Assembly: GCF_029958925.1 (NCBI RefSeq)
Contig: NZ_CP124616.1
Span: 2,356,001-2,420,000, forward strand
Direction: 5' to 3'
Source of the DNA: Tropicibacter oceani
GTDB taxonomy: Bacteria; Pseudomonadota; Alphaproteobacteria; Rhodobacterales; Rhodobacteraceae
Length of the DNA stretch: 64,000 bases
This document shows positions 50,143 to 60,402 of the stretch, piece after piece. Both the position numbers and the translations under genes were made by a program. Position 1 is the first letter of the stretch, and each line of letters starts with the position of its first letter. The notes below the pieces were generated by a model. That model was not told the DNA's origin, ran no database searches, and saw only the letters and a list, made by a program, of their open reading frames with translations.

Positions 50143-52083
50143 ATGTCTGAGGGAACGAAACTGCCAATCACACGCAGGGGCCTGCTGGGCGCCACTGCCG
50201 GGGGCGCGGCGCTGGCCGGGGCCTTTGGCAGCCGCGCGATGCTGACCGGAACCGCCGTTGTCGGGGCCGCGACCCTGGCCGGAACCACCAGCGCGCGCGC
50301 CGCAACCGGGGCCGAGGTCGGCCCGGGTCAGCTGGACGAATACTATGGCTTCTGGTCCTCGGGCCAGGCCGGCGAAATGCGCATCCTTGGCGTTCCGTCG
50401 ATGCGCGAATTGATGCGCGTGCCGGTGTTCAACATCTGCTCGGCCACCGGCTGGGGGATCACCAACGAATCCAAGAAGATCCTGACCGAAGGCCTGACCG
50501 AAAAGACCAAGGCCTATCTGGCCGCCAACGGGCTGGAATTCCCGCGCAACGGCGACCTGCACCACCCGCACATGTCCTTTACCGAGGGCACCTATGACGG
50601 CCGCTATCTGTTCATGAACGACAAGGCCAACACCCGCGTCGCGCGCGTGCGCTGCGACGTGATGAAGTGCGACAAGATCATCGAGATCCCGAACGCCAAG
50701 GCGATCCACGGTCTGCGCCCGCAAAAATGGCCGCGCACCGACTATGTCTTCTGCAACGGCGAAGACGAAGTGCCGATGATCAACGACGGCCAGATCCTGG
50801 ACGAGCCGGACAAGTACGTGAACTTCTACACCGCCATCAACGCCGACGAAATGACGGTGGCCTGGCAGGTGATGGTGACCGGCAACCTCGACAACACCGA
50901 TTGCGACTATGAGGGCAAATACGCCTTCGCGACCTCGTACAACTCGGAAATGGGCATGACGCTGCCGGACATGACCGAGGCCGACATGGACCATGTCGTC
51001 GTCTTCAACATCAAGGAAATCGAGGCAGGCATCGCCGCGGGTGACTATCAAGAGCTGAACGGCGTCAAGGTTCTGGACGGGCGCAAGGGCTCGGACAACA
51101 AGTACACCCGCTATGTCCCGATCCCGAACAACCCGCACGGCTGCAACATGGCGCCCGACAAGATCCACCTGTGCATCGCGGGCAAACTGTCGCCCACGGT
51201 GTCGGTGATCGACGTGCGCAAGCTGGACGCGGTGTTCAACGACGGGGCCGATCCGCGCAGCGCCGTGGTGGCCGAACCCGAACTGGGGCTTGGGCCGCTT
51301 CACACCGCGTTCGACGGCAAGGGCAACTGCTATACCACGCTGTTCCTGGACAGCCAGGTGGTCAAGTGGAACCTTGAAAAGGCGGTTCAGCTGTACAACG
51401 GCGAAAACGTCGACCCGATCATCGTCAAGAAGGACGTGCATTACCAGCCCGGCCACAACTCGACAGTGATGGGCGAAACGCTGGAGGCGACGGACAAGTA
51501 TTACCTGTCGATGAACAAGTTCTCGAAGGACCGGTTCCTGAACGTCGGCCCGCTCAAGCCCGAGAACGAACAGTTGTTCGTCATCGACGGTGATGACCTG
51601 ACCCTGGTCCACGACGGCCCGACCTTTGCCGAGCCACACGATTCGATCATCGTCGATCCGTCCAAGGTGAACCCCAATTCGGTCTGGGATCGCAACGATC
51701 CGATGTGGGCCGATGCCCGCGCCCAGGCCGAGGCCGATGGCGTCGATCTGGACGACTGGCAGGACACGATCATTCGCGACGGCAACAAGGTGCGCGTCTA
51801 CATGTCCAGCCAGGCGCCCAACTTTGCGCTTGAATCCTTTACCGTGCAGCAGGGCGACGAGGTGACGGTGATCGTCACCAACCTCGACGACATCGACGAC
51901 CTGACGCATGGCTTCACCATGGGCAACCATGGCGTCGCGATGGAAATCGGGCCGCAGGCGACCGCCTCTGTCACCTTTGTGGCGGCGCAACCGGGGGTCT
52001 TCTGGTACTATTGCCAGTGGTTCTGTCACGCGCTGCACATGGAAATGCGCGGCCGGATGTTCGTTGAACCCAAGGCGGGCTGA
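50143..52083 (+). CDS. nosZ: nitrous-oxide reductase
   Basis: Encodes 646 aa and reduces N2O to N2 in the periplasm. ATG 50143 has AAAGGA upstream. A Tat signal (TRRGLLGA) and long leader mark export as a folded, copper-loaded enzyme, the clade I arrangement. The N-terminal beta-propeller has the Cu-Z ligands in DLHHPHMS (His140, His141). The C-terminal cupredoxin has the full Cu-A set Cys624, Trp626, Cys628, His632 and Met635 in [12 protein letters not shown]. All key ligands inspected are intact, so the enzyme should be active. Confidence 0.97.
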   Translation: MSEGTKLPITRRGLLGATAGGAALAGAFGSRAMLTGTAVVGAATLAGTTSARAATGAEVGPGQLDEYYGFWSSGQAGEMRILGVPSMRELMRVPVFNICSATGWGITNESKKILTEGLTEKTKAYLAANGLEFPRNGDLHHPHMSFTEGTYDGRYLFMNDKANTRVARVRCDVMKCDKIIEIPNAKAIHGLRPQKWPRTDYVFCNGEDEVPMINDGQILDEPDKYVNFYTAINADEMTVAWQVMVTGNLDNTDCDYEGKYAFATSYNSEMGMTLPDMTEADMDHVVVFNIKEIEAGIAAGDYQELNGVKVLDGRKGSDNKYTRYVPIPNNPHGCNMAPDKIHLCIAGKLSPTVSVIDVRKLDAVFNDGADPRSAVVAEPELGLGPLHTAFDGKGNCYTTLFLDSQVVKWNLEKAVQLYNGENVDPIIVKKDVHYQPGHNSTVMGETLEATDKYYLSMNKFSKDRFLNVGPLKPENEQLFVIDGDDLTLVHDGPTFAEPHDSIIVDPSKVNPNSVWDRNDPMWADARAQAEADGVDLDDWQDTIIRDGNKVRVYMSSQAPNFALESFTVQQGDEVTVIVTNLDDIDDLTHGFTMGNHGVAMEIGPQATASVTFVAAQPGVFWYYCQWFCHALHMEMRGRMFVEPKAG

Positions 52084-52086
52084 CCC

Positions 52087-53418
52087 ATGACGCGTTTCCT
52101 GACCTTGCTTGTATCGCTGCTGACCGCGCTGCCCCTATGGGCCGCTGACATCCGTGTGCCTGCCGGGTCAGGGACGCTTGCCACTGCCATCGCCGGGGCA
52201 CATCCCGGCGATGTGCTCATCCTCGAAGACGGCCGCCACATGGGCGCGATTGTCATCGACCGCAGCCTGACGCTGCAAGGCGGGGCGGATGTGATCATCG
52301 ACGCCATGGGGCAGGGCACCGCCATCACCATCGCCGCCTCCGATGTGACGATCCGGGGCGTGACCGTGACCGGGTCGGGCATGGACAGCAAGGCGCTGGA
52401 CGCAGGGATCAAGATCCTGAAAAAGGCCGACCGCGCGATCATCGAAAACAACCGCCTGATTGGCAATCTGCACGGCGTCGACGTGCATGGCGGGCGCGAT
52501 GCGCAGGTGCGCGGCAACCTGATCGAAGGCACCCGGCAAAAGCGCGTCAACGACCGGGGCAACGGCATCTATGTCTGGAATTCGCCCGGAACGGTGGTCG
52601 AAGGCAACTCGGTCCGCTGGGGCCGCGACGGCATCTTTTCCAACGCCTCGCGCACCGGCACCTATCGCAACAACCTGTTCCGCGACCTGCGCTTTGCCGT
52701 GCACTTCATGTATACCAACGACTCCGAGGTGTCGGGCAACGTGTCGATCGGCAATGGCCTGGGCTATGCGATCATGTTTTCCAACAACCCGGTGGTCAAG
52801 GACAACCTGTCGCTGTCCGACATCAGCCATGGCGTGATGCTGAACTATGCCAACAACGCCACCGTGTCGGGCAACCTGGTGCGCGGCGGGGCGAACCGCT
52901 GCACCTTCATCTACAATGCGCACAAGAACCTGATCTACAACAACCGCTTTGAGGGCTGCGAAATCGGCATCCATTTCACCGCAGGGTCCGAGCGTAACGT
53001 GCTGACCGGAAACGCCTTTGTCGGCAACCGCACGCAGGTCAAATATGTCGGCACGCGCGATGTGGAATGGAGCTTCGAGGGGCGCGGCAATTTCTGGTCG
53101 GACCATCCCGGGTTCGATCTGGGCGGCGACGGCATCGCCGACAGCGCCTTTCGCCCCAACGACCTGATGGACCATATCCTGTGGTCGCAGCCTGCCGCCG
53201 CCCTGCTGACCGGGGCCCCCGCCGTGCAGCTGATCCGCTGGGCGCAGTCCAGCTTTCCGGCGACCTTGCCGGGCGGTGTCGTCGACAGCGCCCCCCTGAT
53301 GACCGCACCGCAGATCGCGGTTGCGGCCCAATACACCGCCATGGAGGCCGAAGCGGCCGCGCGGCGGAATGAAAGTGATCTCAATGACTTCGACGTTAAC
53401 GATCTCACGTCTCACTAA
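52087..53418 (+). CDS. nosD: NosD, periplasmic copper-maturation protein
   Basis: Encodes 443 aa with a signal peptide (about residues 1-19, MTRFLTLLVSLLTALPLWAA). The rest is a right-handed beta-helix (CASH/carbohydrate-binding-type repeats) rich in Asn-Asn ladders such as NNRLIGN and NNPVVKDNLS. In other species it works with NosF and NosY in forming the Cu-Z site. It starts 3 bp after nosZ and overlaps nosF by 35 bp. Confidence 0.94.
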   Translation: MTRFLTLLVSLLTALPLWAADIRVPAGSGTLATAIAGAHPGDVLILEDGRHMGAIVIDRSLTLQGGADVIIDAMGQGTAITIAASDVTIRGVTVTGSGMDSKALDAGIKILKKADRAIIENNRLIGNLHGVDVHGGRDAQVRGNLIEGTRQKRVNDRGNGIYVWNSPGTVVEGNSVRWGRDGIFSNASRTGTYRNNLFRDLRFAVHFMYTNDSEVSGNVSIGNGLGYAIMFSNNPVVKDNLSLSDISHGVMLNYANNATVSGNLVRGGANRCTFIYNAHKNLIYNNRFEGCEIGIHFTAGSERNVLTGNAFVGNRTQVKYVGTRDVEWSFEGRGNFWSDHPGFDLGGDGIADSAFRPNDLMDHILWSQPAAALLTGAPAVQLIRWAQSSFPATLPGGVVDSAPLMTAPQIAVAAQYTAMEAEAAARRNESDLNDFDVNDLTSH

Positions 53419-54280
53419 GACGTTCGGCGGGGTGCATGCCCTGAGCGATGTGTCGCTGCGGGTCGAGCCCGGCGAACGCGTCGCGCTGCTTGGCCATAAC
53501 GGCGCGGGCAAGTCGACGATGATGAAGATCATCCTTGGCCTGATCGCGCCCGACTCTGGCGATATCTCTGTCTGCGGGGCGGCCCCCGGCGGCGCCCTGG
53601 CGCGCAGCAAGGTGGCCTATCTGCCTGAAAACGCGGCCTTTCATTCGGCGCTGACCGGGTTGGAGCAGATCACCCACTACATGCGCCTGCGCGGCGTCGA
53701 TCCTGCCGGGGCGATGGACCTTCTGGACCGTGTCGGGCTGGCCCATGCCGCGCGGCGGCGCATCGGCACCTATTCCAAGGGGATGCGCCAGCGTGTCGGG
53801 CTGGCGCAGGCGCTGATCGGGCATCCGGCGCTGCTGGTCCTGGATGAACCGACCAGCGGGCTGGACCCGGTGTCGCGGCGCGATTTCTATGAACTGCTCG
53901 ACACGCTGGCCGCCGAGGGCGCGGCGATCCTGCTGTCCAGCCACGCCCTGACCGAGGTCGAGGCCCGCACCGACCGATTGTTGATCCTGTCGGGCGGCAA
54001 GATGGTGGCCGAGGGCACCCTGACCGACCTGCGCAGCAAGGCGGCCTTGCCAGTGGCGATGCAGATCACCGCGATCAACGGCTATGACAGGGACATCATG
54101 GCGGTCTTTCCGGATGCCATCCGCATCGGTGACCGGCTGCAGCTAAGCTGCGCGCAGGCGGACAAGCTGGCCACGCTGGCGCAGATTTCGGCGCTGCGCG
54201 GCAAGGTGGCGGATCTGGACGTGATCCCGCCCAGCCTCGAAGACATCTACAGCCATTTCAGCCGGAGGGACGGCCAATGA
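53384..54280 (+). CDS. nosF: NosF, ABC transporter ATPase
   Basis: Encodes 298 aa from ATG 53384 (MTSTLTISRLTKTFGG); ATG 53369 is an alternative. It has Walker A GHNGAGKST, the signature YSKGMRQRVGLAQ, Walker B LLVLDEPTSGLDP and the H-loop. It partners NosY in the complex that works with NosD for Cu-Z maturation. Its ribosome-binding site is weak, consistent with translation coupled to nosD. Confidence 0.94.
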   Translation: MTSTLTISRLTKTFGGVHALSDVSLRVEPGERVALLGHNGAGKSTMMKIILGLIAPDSGDISVCGAAPGGALARSKVAYLPENAAFHSALTGLEQITHYMRLRGVDPAGAMDLLDRVGLAHAARRRIGTYSKGMRQRVGLAQALIGHPALLVLDEPTSGLDPVSRRDFYELLDTLAAEGAAILLSSHALTEVEARTDRLLILSGGKMVAEGTLTDLRSKAALPVAMQITAINGYDRDIMAVFPDAIRIGDRLQLSCAQADKLATLAQISALRGKVADLDVIPPSLEDIYSHFSRRDGQ

Positions 54281-55101
54281 TCGCCCGCATCCTTGCCACC
54301 GCAACCACCGAAATTCACATCGCGCGCCGCAACCGCTGGGTGCTGATCGCGGTTCTTCTGATGGTCGTCTTTTCGCTGGTACTGGCGGCGGCGGGCTCGG
54401 CCCCGACCGGGGCGCTTGGCGCTGACAGGCTGTCGGTTGTCGTGGCTTCGCTGACCTCGCTGTCGGTCTACCTTGTGCCGCTGGTGGCGCTGCTGATGTC
54501 CTTTGACGCCGTCGCCGGCGAGGTCGAGCGCGGCACGCTGCCCTTGCTGCTGACCTATCCGGTCGCCCGCTGGGAGGTACTGGCCGGCAAGTTCTTGGCG
54601 CATGCCGCGATCCTGATCCTGGCCATTTCCGCAGGCTATGGCGCGGCGGCGGCGGTGACCATCCTGGCCGATCCGGATGCGCTGTCGGGCCTCGGGGCGC
54701 TGGCAACGCTGACCTGGACCTCGGCGCTGCTGGGCGCGACCTTCCTGGGGATCGGCTATGCGGTGTCCTCGCTGGCGCGCCGGGTGTCCGGGGCGGCGGG
54801 GCTGGCCATCGGGCTGTGGCTGGGGCTGGTCGTGCTGTACGATCTGGGGCTTTTGGCGGCAGTGGTGGCCGATGATGGCGGCGTCTTTACCACCAGGGTC
54901 TTTCCCATAGCCTTGCTGGCCAACCCGGCCGATGCCTTTCGCCTGTTCAACCTGTCCGCCGCGCAGGCGACCTCGGCCGCCTCGGGGATTGGCGGCGCGG
55001 CCCATGCGATCGCGCAGTGGCAATCGCTGGTTTCGGTCCTGGTCTGGCCGCTGGTGGCGCTGGCGCTGGCGGCGCTGGCCTTTCGAAAGGTGGAACCATG
55101 A
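54277..55101 (+). CDS. nosY: NosY, ABC transporter permease
   Basis: Encodes 274 aa and about six transmembrane helices (ABC-2 type). GEVERGTLPLLLTYPVARWE is the conserved cytoplasmic motif of this permease family. The ATG overlaps nosF by four bases, and the stop overlaps nosL. Confidence 0.94.
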   Translation: MIARILATATTEIHIARRNRWVLIAVLLMVVFSLVLAAAGSAPTGALGADRLSVVVASLTSLSVYLVPLVALLMSFDAVAGEVERGTLPLLLTYPVARWEVLAGKFLAHAAILILAISAGYGAAAAVTILADPDALSGLGALATLTWTSALLGATFLGIGYAVSSLARRVSGAAGLAIGLWLGLVVLYDLGLLAAVVADDGGVFTTRVFPIALLANPADAFRLFNLSAAQATSAASGIGGAAHAIAQWQSLVSVLVWPLVALALAALAFRKVEP

Positions 55102-55664
55102 AAGCCCTGTCGTTTTTGTTGATCGTGCTGGCGCTTGGCGCCTGCAAGAAAGATGTCGCGCAGGACACCGCGCCGGTGCCGCTGACGGCGGGGGCGGTTG
55201 GCCACTATTGTCAGATGGACCTGTTGGAACACGCCGGGCCCAAGGCGCAGGCCCACCTGGGCGGCCTGCCGGGCGCGCCGCTGTTCTTCAGCCAGGTGCG
55301 CGACGTGGTCGCCTATATGCGCATGCCCGAGCAAAGCCATGAAATCGTTGCCGTCTGGGTCAACGACATGGGCGCGCCGCACGCGACATGGCAGGAGCCG
55401 GGCCAGGCCAACTGGATCGCCGCGCAGGACGCCGTCTATGTGGTCGGCGCGCGGGTTCTGGGCGGCATGGGCGCGCCGGAACTGGTGCCCTTTGCCGACC
55501 CTTCCGCCGCCGCCCGCTTTGCCACCGCCAATGGCGGGCAGGTCATGCGCCTGGACCAGATCCCCGACAGCGCGGTGCTGGCGCCGGTCGAGCTGACCGC
55601 TGAAACGGATGACACGACTTTCCAGGACCGCCTGCGCGTCCTGTCCAGAGAATTGGGAGAATAA
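55098..55664 (+). CDS. nosL: NosL, copper chaperone lipoprotein
   Basis: Encodes 188 aa. ATG 55098 gives the lipoprotein signal MKALSFLLIVLALGAC. The mature domain contains HYCQMDLLEH, the Cys/Met motif reported to bind Cu(I), and the NosL fold sequence GAPLFFSQVRDVVAYMRMPEQ. It delivers copper towards NosZ through NosDFY. The start overlaps the nosY stop. Confidence 0.94.
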   Translation: MKALSFLLIVLALGACKKDVAQDTAPVPLTAGAVGHYCQMDLLEHAGPKAQAHLGGLPGAPLFFSQVRDVVAYMRMPEQSHEIVAVWVNDMGAPHATWQEPGQANWIAAQDAVYVVGARVLGGMGAPELVPFADPSAAARFATANGGQVMRLDQIPDSAVLAPVELTAETDDTTFQDRLRVLSRELGE

Positions 55665-55668
55665 GACA

Positions 55669-56577
55669 ATGATACCCCGCCGCCGTTTCCTGGCCATCAG
55701 TGCCGCCGCCGCCATGTTTCCCGCACCGGGCCGGGCCAACCCGGTCTATATCTGGCAGGGCAGGGCGCTTGGCGCGCAGGCGACGCTGCGCCTGGCCCAC
55801 CCCGATGCCAAGGCGATCTGCACCCGGGTCGAGGCCGAGATTTCCCGCCTTGAGGATATCTTCAGCCTGTATCGCCCGGACAGTGCGCTGTCTTTGCTGA
55901 ACCGAAGCGGCGTGCTGGACCAGCCGCCCTTTGAACTGCTGGAATGCCTGTCGCTGGCGGGGGCGGTCCACAAGGCCAGCCAAGGCCGGTTCGACCCGAC
56001 GATCCAGCCGCTTTGGTCCCGCTATGCCGAAAGCTATGCCCGCGGCACCGCCCCCGCGCTGGCCGATCTGCAGACCGCGCGCGCCCTGACCGGATGGCAG
56101 GGCGTCACGCTGGATGCGGCGCGGATCACGCTGCGGCCGGGCATGGCGCTGACCCTGAACGGTATAGCCCAGGGCTTTGTCGCGGATCAGGTGGCCGGGA
56201 TGCTGGCCCAGATGGGGCTGAGCAATATCCTGATCGACACCGGCGAATTCCGCGCGCTTGGCGCCCAGCCGGACGGATCGCCCTGGCCGGTGCGTCTGGC
56301 CGCCGGGGGGGCGGTGCCGCTGGTCGCCCGCGCGCTGGCCACCTCCGCGCCGCTGGGCACCACCTTTGACGAAGCCGCCAGCGCCGGCCATATTCTTGAC
56401 CCGCGCACTGCGGCACCGGCGCAGGCCGCGTGGCGTGAAATCACCGTATCGGCCAGCACCGCCGCCCTGGCGGACGCGCTGTCGACCGCCGCCTGCCTTT
56501 ACGACACACGCGCCGGGATCGAGGCCTGCCTGGCCCGCTTTGACGGCGCAAACCTGGAGGCGATTGCAGCGCTGTGA
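55669..56577 (+). CDS. nosX: NosX, ApbE-type FAD:protein FMN transferase
   Basis: Encodes 302 aa from ATG 55669. A Tat-like leader (MIPRRRFLAISAAAAMF) precedes an ApbE domain with SLLNRSG, ALTLNGIAQGFVADQV and LIDTGEFRALG. In this family GxxG and DxG motifs bind FAD and Mg; here the TGEFRALG form is the NosX variant. It probably flavinylates the SGATVT threonine of NosR. It is the last nos gene. Confidence 0.93.
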   Translation: MIPRRRFLAISAAAAMFPAPGRANPVYIWQGRALGAQATLRLAHPDAKAICTRVEAEISRLEDIFSLYRPDSALSLLNRSGVLDQPPFELLECLSLAGAVHKASQGRFDPTIQPLWSRYAESYARGTAPALADLQTARALTGWQGVTLDAARITLRPGMALTLNGIAQGFVADQVAGMLAQMGLSNILIDTGEFRALGAQPDGSPWPVRLAAGGAVPLVARALATSAPLGTTFDEAASAGHILDPRTAAPAQAAWREITVSASTAALADALSTAACLYDTRAGIEACLARFDGANLEAIAAL

Positions 56578-56778
56578 CCCTATGGAGTGGTCCGGGCTGG
56601 CCCCGGCAAAGGGCCCACAGCGCCCCAAATCACGCCCGCAAGGCCGCAGCGCGGCAAAAAATTCGTGAACCTGCCAGAATGCGGTTGAACCTGCCCGGGG
56701 TTTGAATGTTTGATCACGGCGCGTCAGGCGGCCCCTTGGGCGGTCTCGGCGTTCGTCGATACGCCCGAAAGGTCCAGC

Positions 56779-57423
56779 ATGCTCTCCAGACGCTCCATGA
56801 TCGCATCCCTTGCCGCATTTGCCACGCCGGCCCTGGCCCGGCCCGCCTTTGCCGCCCCCGGTGAATGGGACACCTGGGATGCGCAGGTGACCCCGGAGGG
56901 GTTCGACCTTGGCTCCAGCAACCCCTGGGGGCTGCATCCGCGGTTCCTGCCGGTGCGGGTCACGGCCAACGACGGGTTGAAGCCGGGCGATGTGCATGTC
57001 GATGCGGTGGCGCGCTACCTGTACCACATCGGAAGCGACGGCACCGCGATGCGCTATGGCGTCGCCATCGGCCGCGACGGGCTGTATGAACCCGGCGTCT
57101 ATTCGATCAAGCGCAAGGCCAAGTGGCCGCGCTGGACCCCGACGCCCGCGATGATCAAGCGCGAGCCCGACAAATACGCCCGCTGGGAAGAGGGCATGCC
57201 TCCGGGGCCGGACAATGCGCTGGGGTCACGGGCGCTGTACCTGTTTGTCGGCAACCGCGACAGTCACCTGCGCATCCACGGCACGCCCGCACCGCGTTCG
57301 ATCGGAACGCGGGCCAGTTCGGGCTGTGTGCGCATGGTCATGGCGCATATCAACACGCTGTACGATCAGGTCGATACCGGCGTCACCGCCTATCTGTACC
57401 CGACCGACGGCAGCCGGCTGTAA
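56779..57423 (+). CDS. L,D-transpeptidase (YkuD domain)
   Basis: Encodes 214 aa from ATG 56779 (MLSRRSMIASLAAFA) with GAAAGG upstream. A signal peptide, possibly Tat-like, ends near AAFA. The YkuD catalytic core shows HLRIHGT and ASSGCVRM with Cys183 as nucleophile and a Pro-rich WTPTPAMI segment. It forms 3-3 peptidoglycan cross-links or anchors proteins in the periplasm. The 201-bp gap before it contains two TGAACCTGCC repeats but no gene. Confidence 0.9.
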   Translation: MLSRRSMIASLAAFATPALARPAFAAPGEWDTWDAQVTPEGFDLGSSNPWGLHPRFLPVRVTANDGLKPGDVHVDAVARYLYHIGSDGTAMRYGVAIGRDGLYEPGVYSIKRKAKWPRWTPTPAMIKREPDKYARWEEGMPPGPDNALGSRALYLFVGNRDSHLRIHGTPAPRSIGTRASSGCVRMVMAHINTLYDQVDTGVTAYLYPTDGSRL

Positions 57424-57425
57424 CC

Positions 57426-57704
57426 TCAGCTGGCTGGCCGCGTGCAGATCGGGTTGCCCTCTGCGGTGCGCAGGGGCAGTTCGGTGGTCTCGACCGGGCC
57501 GCGGTGGGTATACCAGTAACAGCCATCGTCCGAGCGCACCCGCGCCGAGGTCAGATCCTGGAAAGGCGCCGCGATCGACGAGACCGACTCGGGCACGGTC
57601 ACGGCGGCAGCGCCGCCCGTGCCCTGCGGGGCGGGCACCGGTTCACAGGCGGCAAGGCCCACAAGGATCAGCGAGCCTGCGAGGAATTTCAACGGTCTGG
57701 TCAT
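57426..57704 (-). CDS. small putative lipoprotein
   Basis: Encodes 92 aa from the ATG ending at 57704. MTRPLKFLAGSLILVGLAACEP is a lipoprotein signal with LAAC. The mature region has a Cys in DGCYWYTHRGP and PICTRPAS, fitting one disulfide. It is convergent with the L,D-transpeptidase, with only 2 bp between the stops. Function is unknown. Confidence 0.65.
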   Translation of the reverse strand: MTRPLKFLAGSLILVGLAACEPVPAPQGTGGAAAVTVPESVSSIAAPFQDLTSARVRSDDGCYWYTHRGPVETTELPLRTAEGNPICTRPAS

Positions 57705-57836
57705 AGGGGCCCCACGGGTTGGATGGATTTTCGCCAAGGTTGCATTCCGCGGCCAAGGCCGCAAGACCGCCTTTTCGGGGAAAACGCGCCCTGCTGCAAC
57801 CGTCCGCAGGCAGCGCATCCGTCGCGGCATCGCCGG

Positions 57837-58205
57837 TCACGACGCCATGTGCAAAAAGGTGATCACGGTTCCCGCCCTGAAAAAGACCGGCGCGTCCAGT
57901 TTGTCGATCTGCCGGTCGTCGATCAGGATGATCAGGCTGCGGTTTTCAAAGGCGCGCCAGGCCCGTTCGATCCGGCTGTGCAGGGGCGCGGGGTCTGCGC
58001 CCGGCGTTGCGCTGCCCTCCGCCTTGGTCAGCTCGGCGAACTGAAGTCGCAGGCGCAAGGCGATCAGGCTGGCGGGGCTCATGCTTGGGTCAGGCAGCAC
58101 GACCTGCACGTCGCGCTTGCGTGAAAAGGCCCGGTTTTCATCGCGGATGATGACGGGAACACCTTTGGCGGCGGGCGTAGAAGAGGGCGTTGGCATGAGG
58201 TACAT
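57837..58205 (-). CDS. small unknown protein
   Basis: Encodes 122 aa from the ATG ending at 58205; the ATG ending at 58196 is a shorter alternative and neither has a clear ribosome-binding site. There is no signal peptide. The C-terminal part has SLIILIDDRQIDKLD and FRAGTVITFLHMAS. No family is recognised; the real gene status is moderate. Confidence 0.5.
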   Translation of the reverse strand: MYLMPTPSSTPAAKGVPVIIRDENRAFSRKRDVQVVLPDPSMSPASLIALRLRLQFAELTKAEGSATPGADPAPLHSRIERAWRAFENRSLIILIDDRQIDKLDAPVFFRAGTVITFLHMAS

Positions 58206-58279
58206 TTCACAAAGCAAGGCGCAACCATAGGGTGATCGTGCGCTGTGGCGCATCCTTGTTCAAAATGCGGCGACTTTGT

Positions 58280-58328
58280 GATGCCTGTTCGAAACAGGCG
58301 GGGCAAACCGCGACAGTGCCGCGGTTCT
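58280..58328 (-). terminator. two short hairpins behind the chemoreceptor
   Basis: GCCTGTT/AACAGGC and AACCGCG/CGCGGTT stems lie immediately after the minus-strand stop, with only a short T stretch. They may form a weak terminator. Confidence 0.35.
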
Positions 58329-58335
58329 GGCAGCA

Positions 58336-60402
58336 TTATGCAGCACTCTGTTCGTCCAGGTGATCGGGCCGGGATTCGTGGGTGAATCGGTTCACCAGCG
58401 ATTGCAGCTTTTCGCCCTGTTCCAGCAGCGCCTGGTTGGCCATCGTGCTTTGCTGGAACATCGCGGCGTTGCGCTGGGTCGTCTGGTCCAGATCGTTGAC
58501 CGCCACATTGACTTCGGACAGGCTTTGCAGCTGCTCGGCGGCCAGGTCGGCGATCGTGCTGATCTGGTTTGTCACCCCTTCGACGGCGGCGACGATTTCG
58601 TCCAGCGCGCTACCGGTGCGGTTGACCAGCTGGACGCCATGTTTGACCTTTTCGCCCGAGACAGTGATCAGCGTGTCGATCTGGCCGGCGGCATCCGCCG
58701 TGCGCCGGGCCAGCGCCTGCACCTCGGAGGCGACGACCGCGAAACCGCTGCCTGCCTCGCCGGCGCGCGCGGCCTCGACCCCGGCGTTCAGCGCCAGCAG
58801 GTTGGTCTGAAAGGCGATGTCGTCGATCAACCCGGTGATGCGGGCGATTTCCTCGGCGGAATCGTCGATGTCGGTCATGGCCTGCACCGTGTCCGAAACG
58901 ATATCCGCGCCCGAGCGGGCCTTGTCGATGGCGGCCTTGCCGGATTCATTGGCGTTTTGCGCGCCTTCGGACGTGGTGCGCACGTTGCTGGTGACCTGTT
59001 CCAGCGCGGCGGCGGTCTGTTCAAGCGTCGCGGCCGAGGTTTCGGTCCGGTTCGACAGGTCGTCGGCGGCCTCGGTCAGGTCCTTGGCGCGGTCGGTGAC
59101 GGTGCCTGCGACCCCGGCAATCGACGAAATGATGTCTGACAGCCCGGTGGCGGCGGCGTTGAAATCGGTGACCAGCTGGGCATAGCCTTCGCCAAAATCG
59201 GCGTCGATGCGGGAGTCCAGATCGCCATCGGCCAGCCCGCGCAGCGCCCGGGCTAGGTGGCTGACGATCTGTTCCTGTTCGGCCTGTTGGGTTTCCTGCG
59301 CCACGCGCAGCTTTTCCGCCTCGATCAGGCCCTGGCGAAAGACATCCAGACGCACCGCCATCTGGCCGATTTCGCCGTTGTCCTGAAAGGCGTCCAGGTC
59401 GACGGCGGTGTCGCCCTCGGCCAGGGATTTCATGCGGGCGATGATCTGGCCAAGGGACCGCGTCAGGCGGCCGCCAAACAGCCAGGCCATGACCGCGCTA
59501 AGGGCCATGGCCAGGGCCGCGGCGCCCAGGGCGACCTGCGTCATCTGGCTGGAAATGCTGACAAGCGCGCTTTGCGGCACAAGCACATGGGCAATGGCCA
59601 CCGGCTGCCCCGAAAAGTCGTTGATGGTAAAGACGGTGCCGGCAAAGGGCGCGCCGTCGATGGTGTTTTTCGTCGTCCCTTGCGTGTTCTGCAGGAACCG
59701 GTTCAGATCGGCGCGCGTCAGCAGGGCGTCGCCGTCGAAATTGCCGGTGATGCGCTGGATTTCATCATCGCTTTCCTCGAAGGTCGCAATGCTTTGATCG
59801 GGCAGGATGTAAACCTCGAGCCGGGTTTCGGTGGTTCCAAGGATGGCGTGCAACAGCGCGGAATCAAAAGCCAGCCCGATCTCGACGCTGCCCAGGTGTT
59901 CGCCGTCATCGGTTACCGGGCTGACGCCGCGAATGCCAAGCCCGGCGCGACCGCGTTCCAGCCCCGACAGCGGCTGGCTGGTGTCATTGGTCTGCACCAC
60001 CATCTGGCGGAATTCGGACAGGTCATCACCGTATTTTTCGGGATTGTGGACGCGCAGGATCGAAACCGCCTGGGGCGTGTGGAACTGGAATTGCGCAACA
60101 CCGGTCGAAGCGGACATGGTGGCGAAATCCTTGACGAAAAGCCGGTGCAACCCCTTTGTGTCGGCATTGGCGACGGCGCGCTGGACGCGCGGAATCGCGG
60201 CGATGGTCTGGGCCATGGAAAGCGCGGTTTCGATGCGCGACTCCAACCCGGCGCGAATGCGCGCCTCCATCTGCTGCAATTCGCGTTTGCCGCCCTCTTC
60301 GATCAGCTTCTGTGTCCCCATGTACAGCGGCGCGGCGACCAGGACGACGGAAACAAGGGCGCAGACGACGATCGCCATGATGATCCTGTATTTCAGCGAC
60401 AT
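58336..60402 (-). CDS. methyl-accepting chemotaxis protein
   Basis: Encodes 688 aa from the ATG ending at 60402, where GGGAGAG lies 6 nt upstream. A TM helix (about 7-30), a long periplasmic ligand-binding part of Cache type (to about 290), a second TM, HAMP (about 312-365) and a signalling coiled coil with the tip EAARAGEAGSGFAVVASEVQ (about 545-565) follow in order. There is no C-terminal CheR-binding pentapeptide. The ligand is unknown. No other chemotaxis genes are in the window. Confidence 0.94.
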   Translation of the reverse strand: MSLKYRIIMAIVVCALVSVVLVAAPLYMGTQKLIEEGGKRELQQMEARIRAGLESRIETALSMAQTIAAIPRVQRAVANADTKGLHRLFVKDFATMSASTGVAQFQFHTPQAVSILRVHNPEKYGDDLSEFRQMVVQTNDTSQPLSGLERGRAGLGIRGVSPVTDDGEHLGSVEIGLAFDSALLHAILGTTETRLEVYILPDQSIATFEESDDEIQRITGNFDGDALLTRADLNRFLQNTQGTTKNTIDGAPFAGTVFTINDFSGQPVAIAHVLVPQSALVSISSQMTQVALGAAALAMALSAVMAWLFGGRLTRSLGQIIARMKSLAEGDTAVDLDAFQDNGEIGQMAVRLDVFRQGLIEAEKLRVAQETQQAEQEQIVSHLARALRGLADGDLDSRIDADFGEGYAQLVTDFNAAATGLSDIISSIAGVAGTVTDRAKDLTEAADDLSNRTETSAATLEQTAAALEQVTSNVRTTSEGAQNANESGKAAIDKARSGADIVSDTVQAMTDIDDSAEEIARITGLIDDIAFQTNLLALNAGVEAARAGEAGSGFAVVASEVQALARRTADAAGQIDTLITVSGEKVKHGVQLVNRTGSALDEIVAAVEGVTNQISTIADLAAEQLQSLSEVNVAVNDLDQTTQRNAAMFQQSTMANQALLEQGEKLQSLVNRFTHESRPDHLDEQSAA

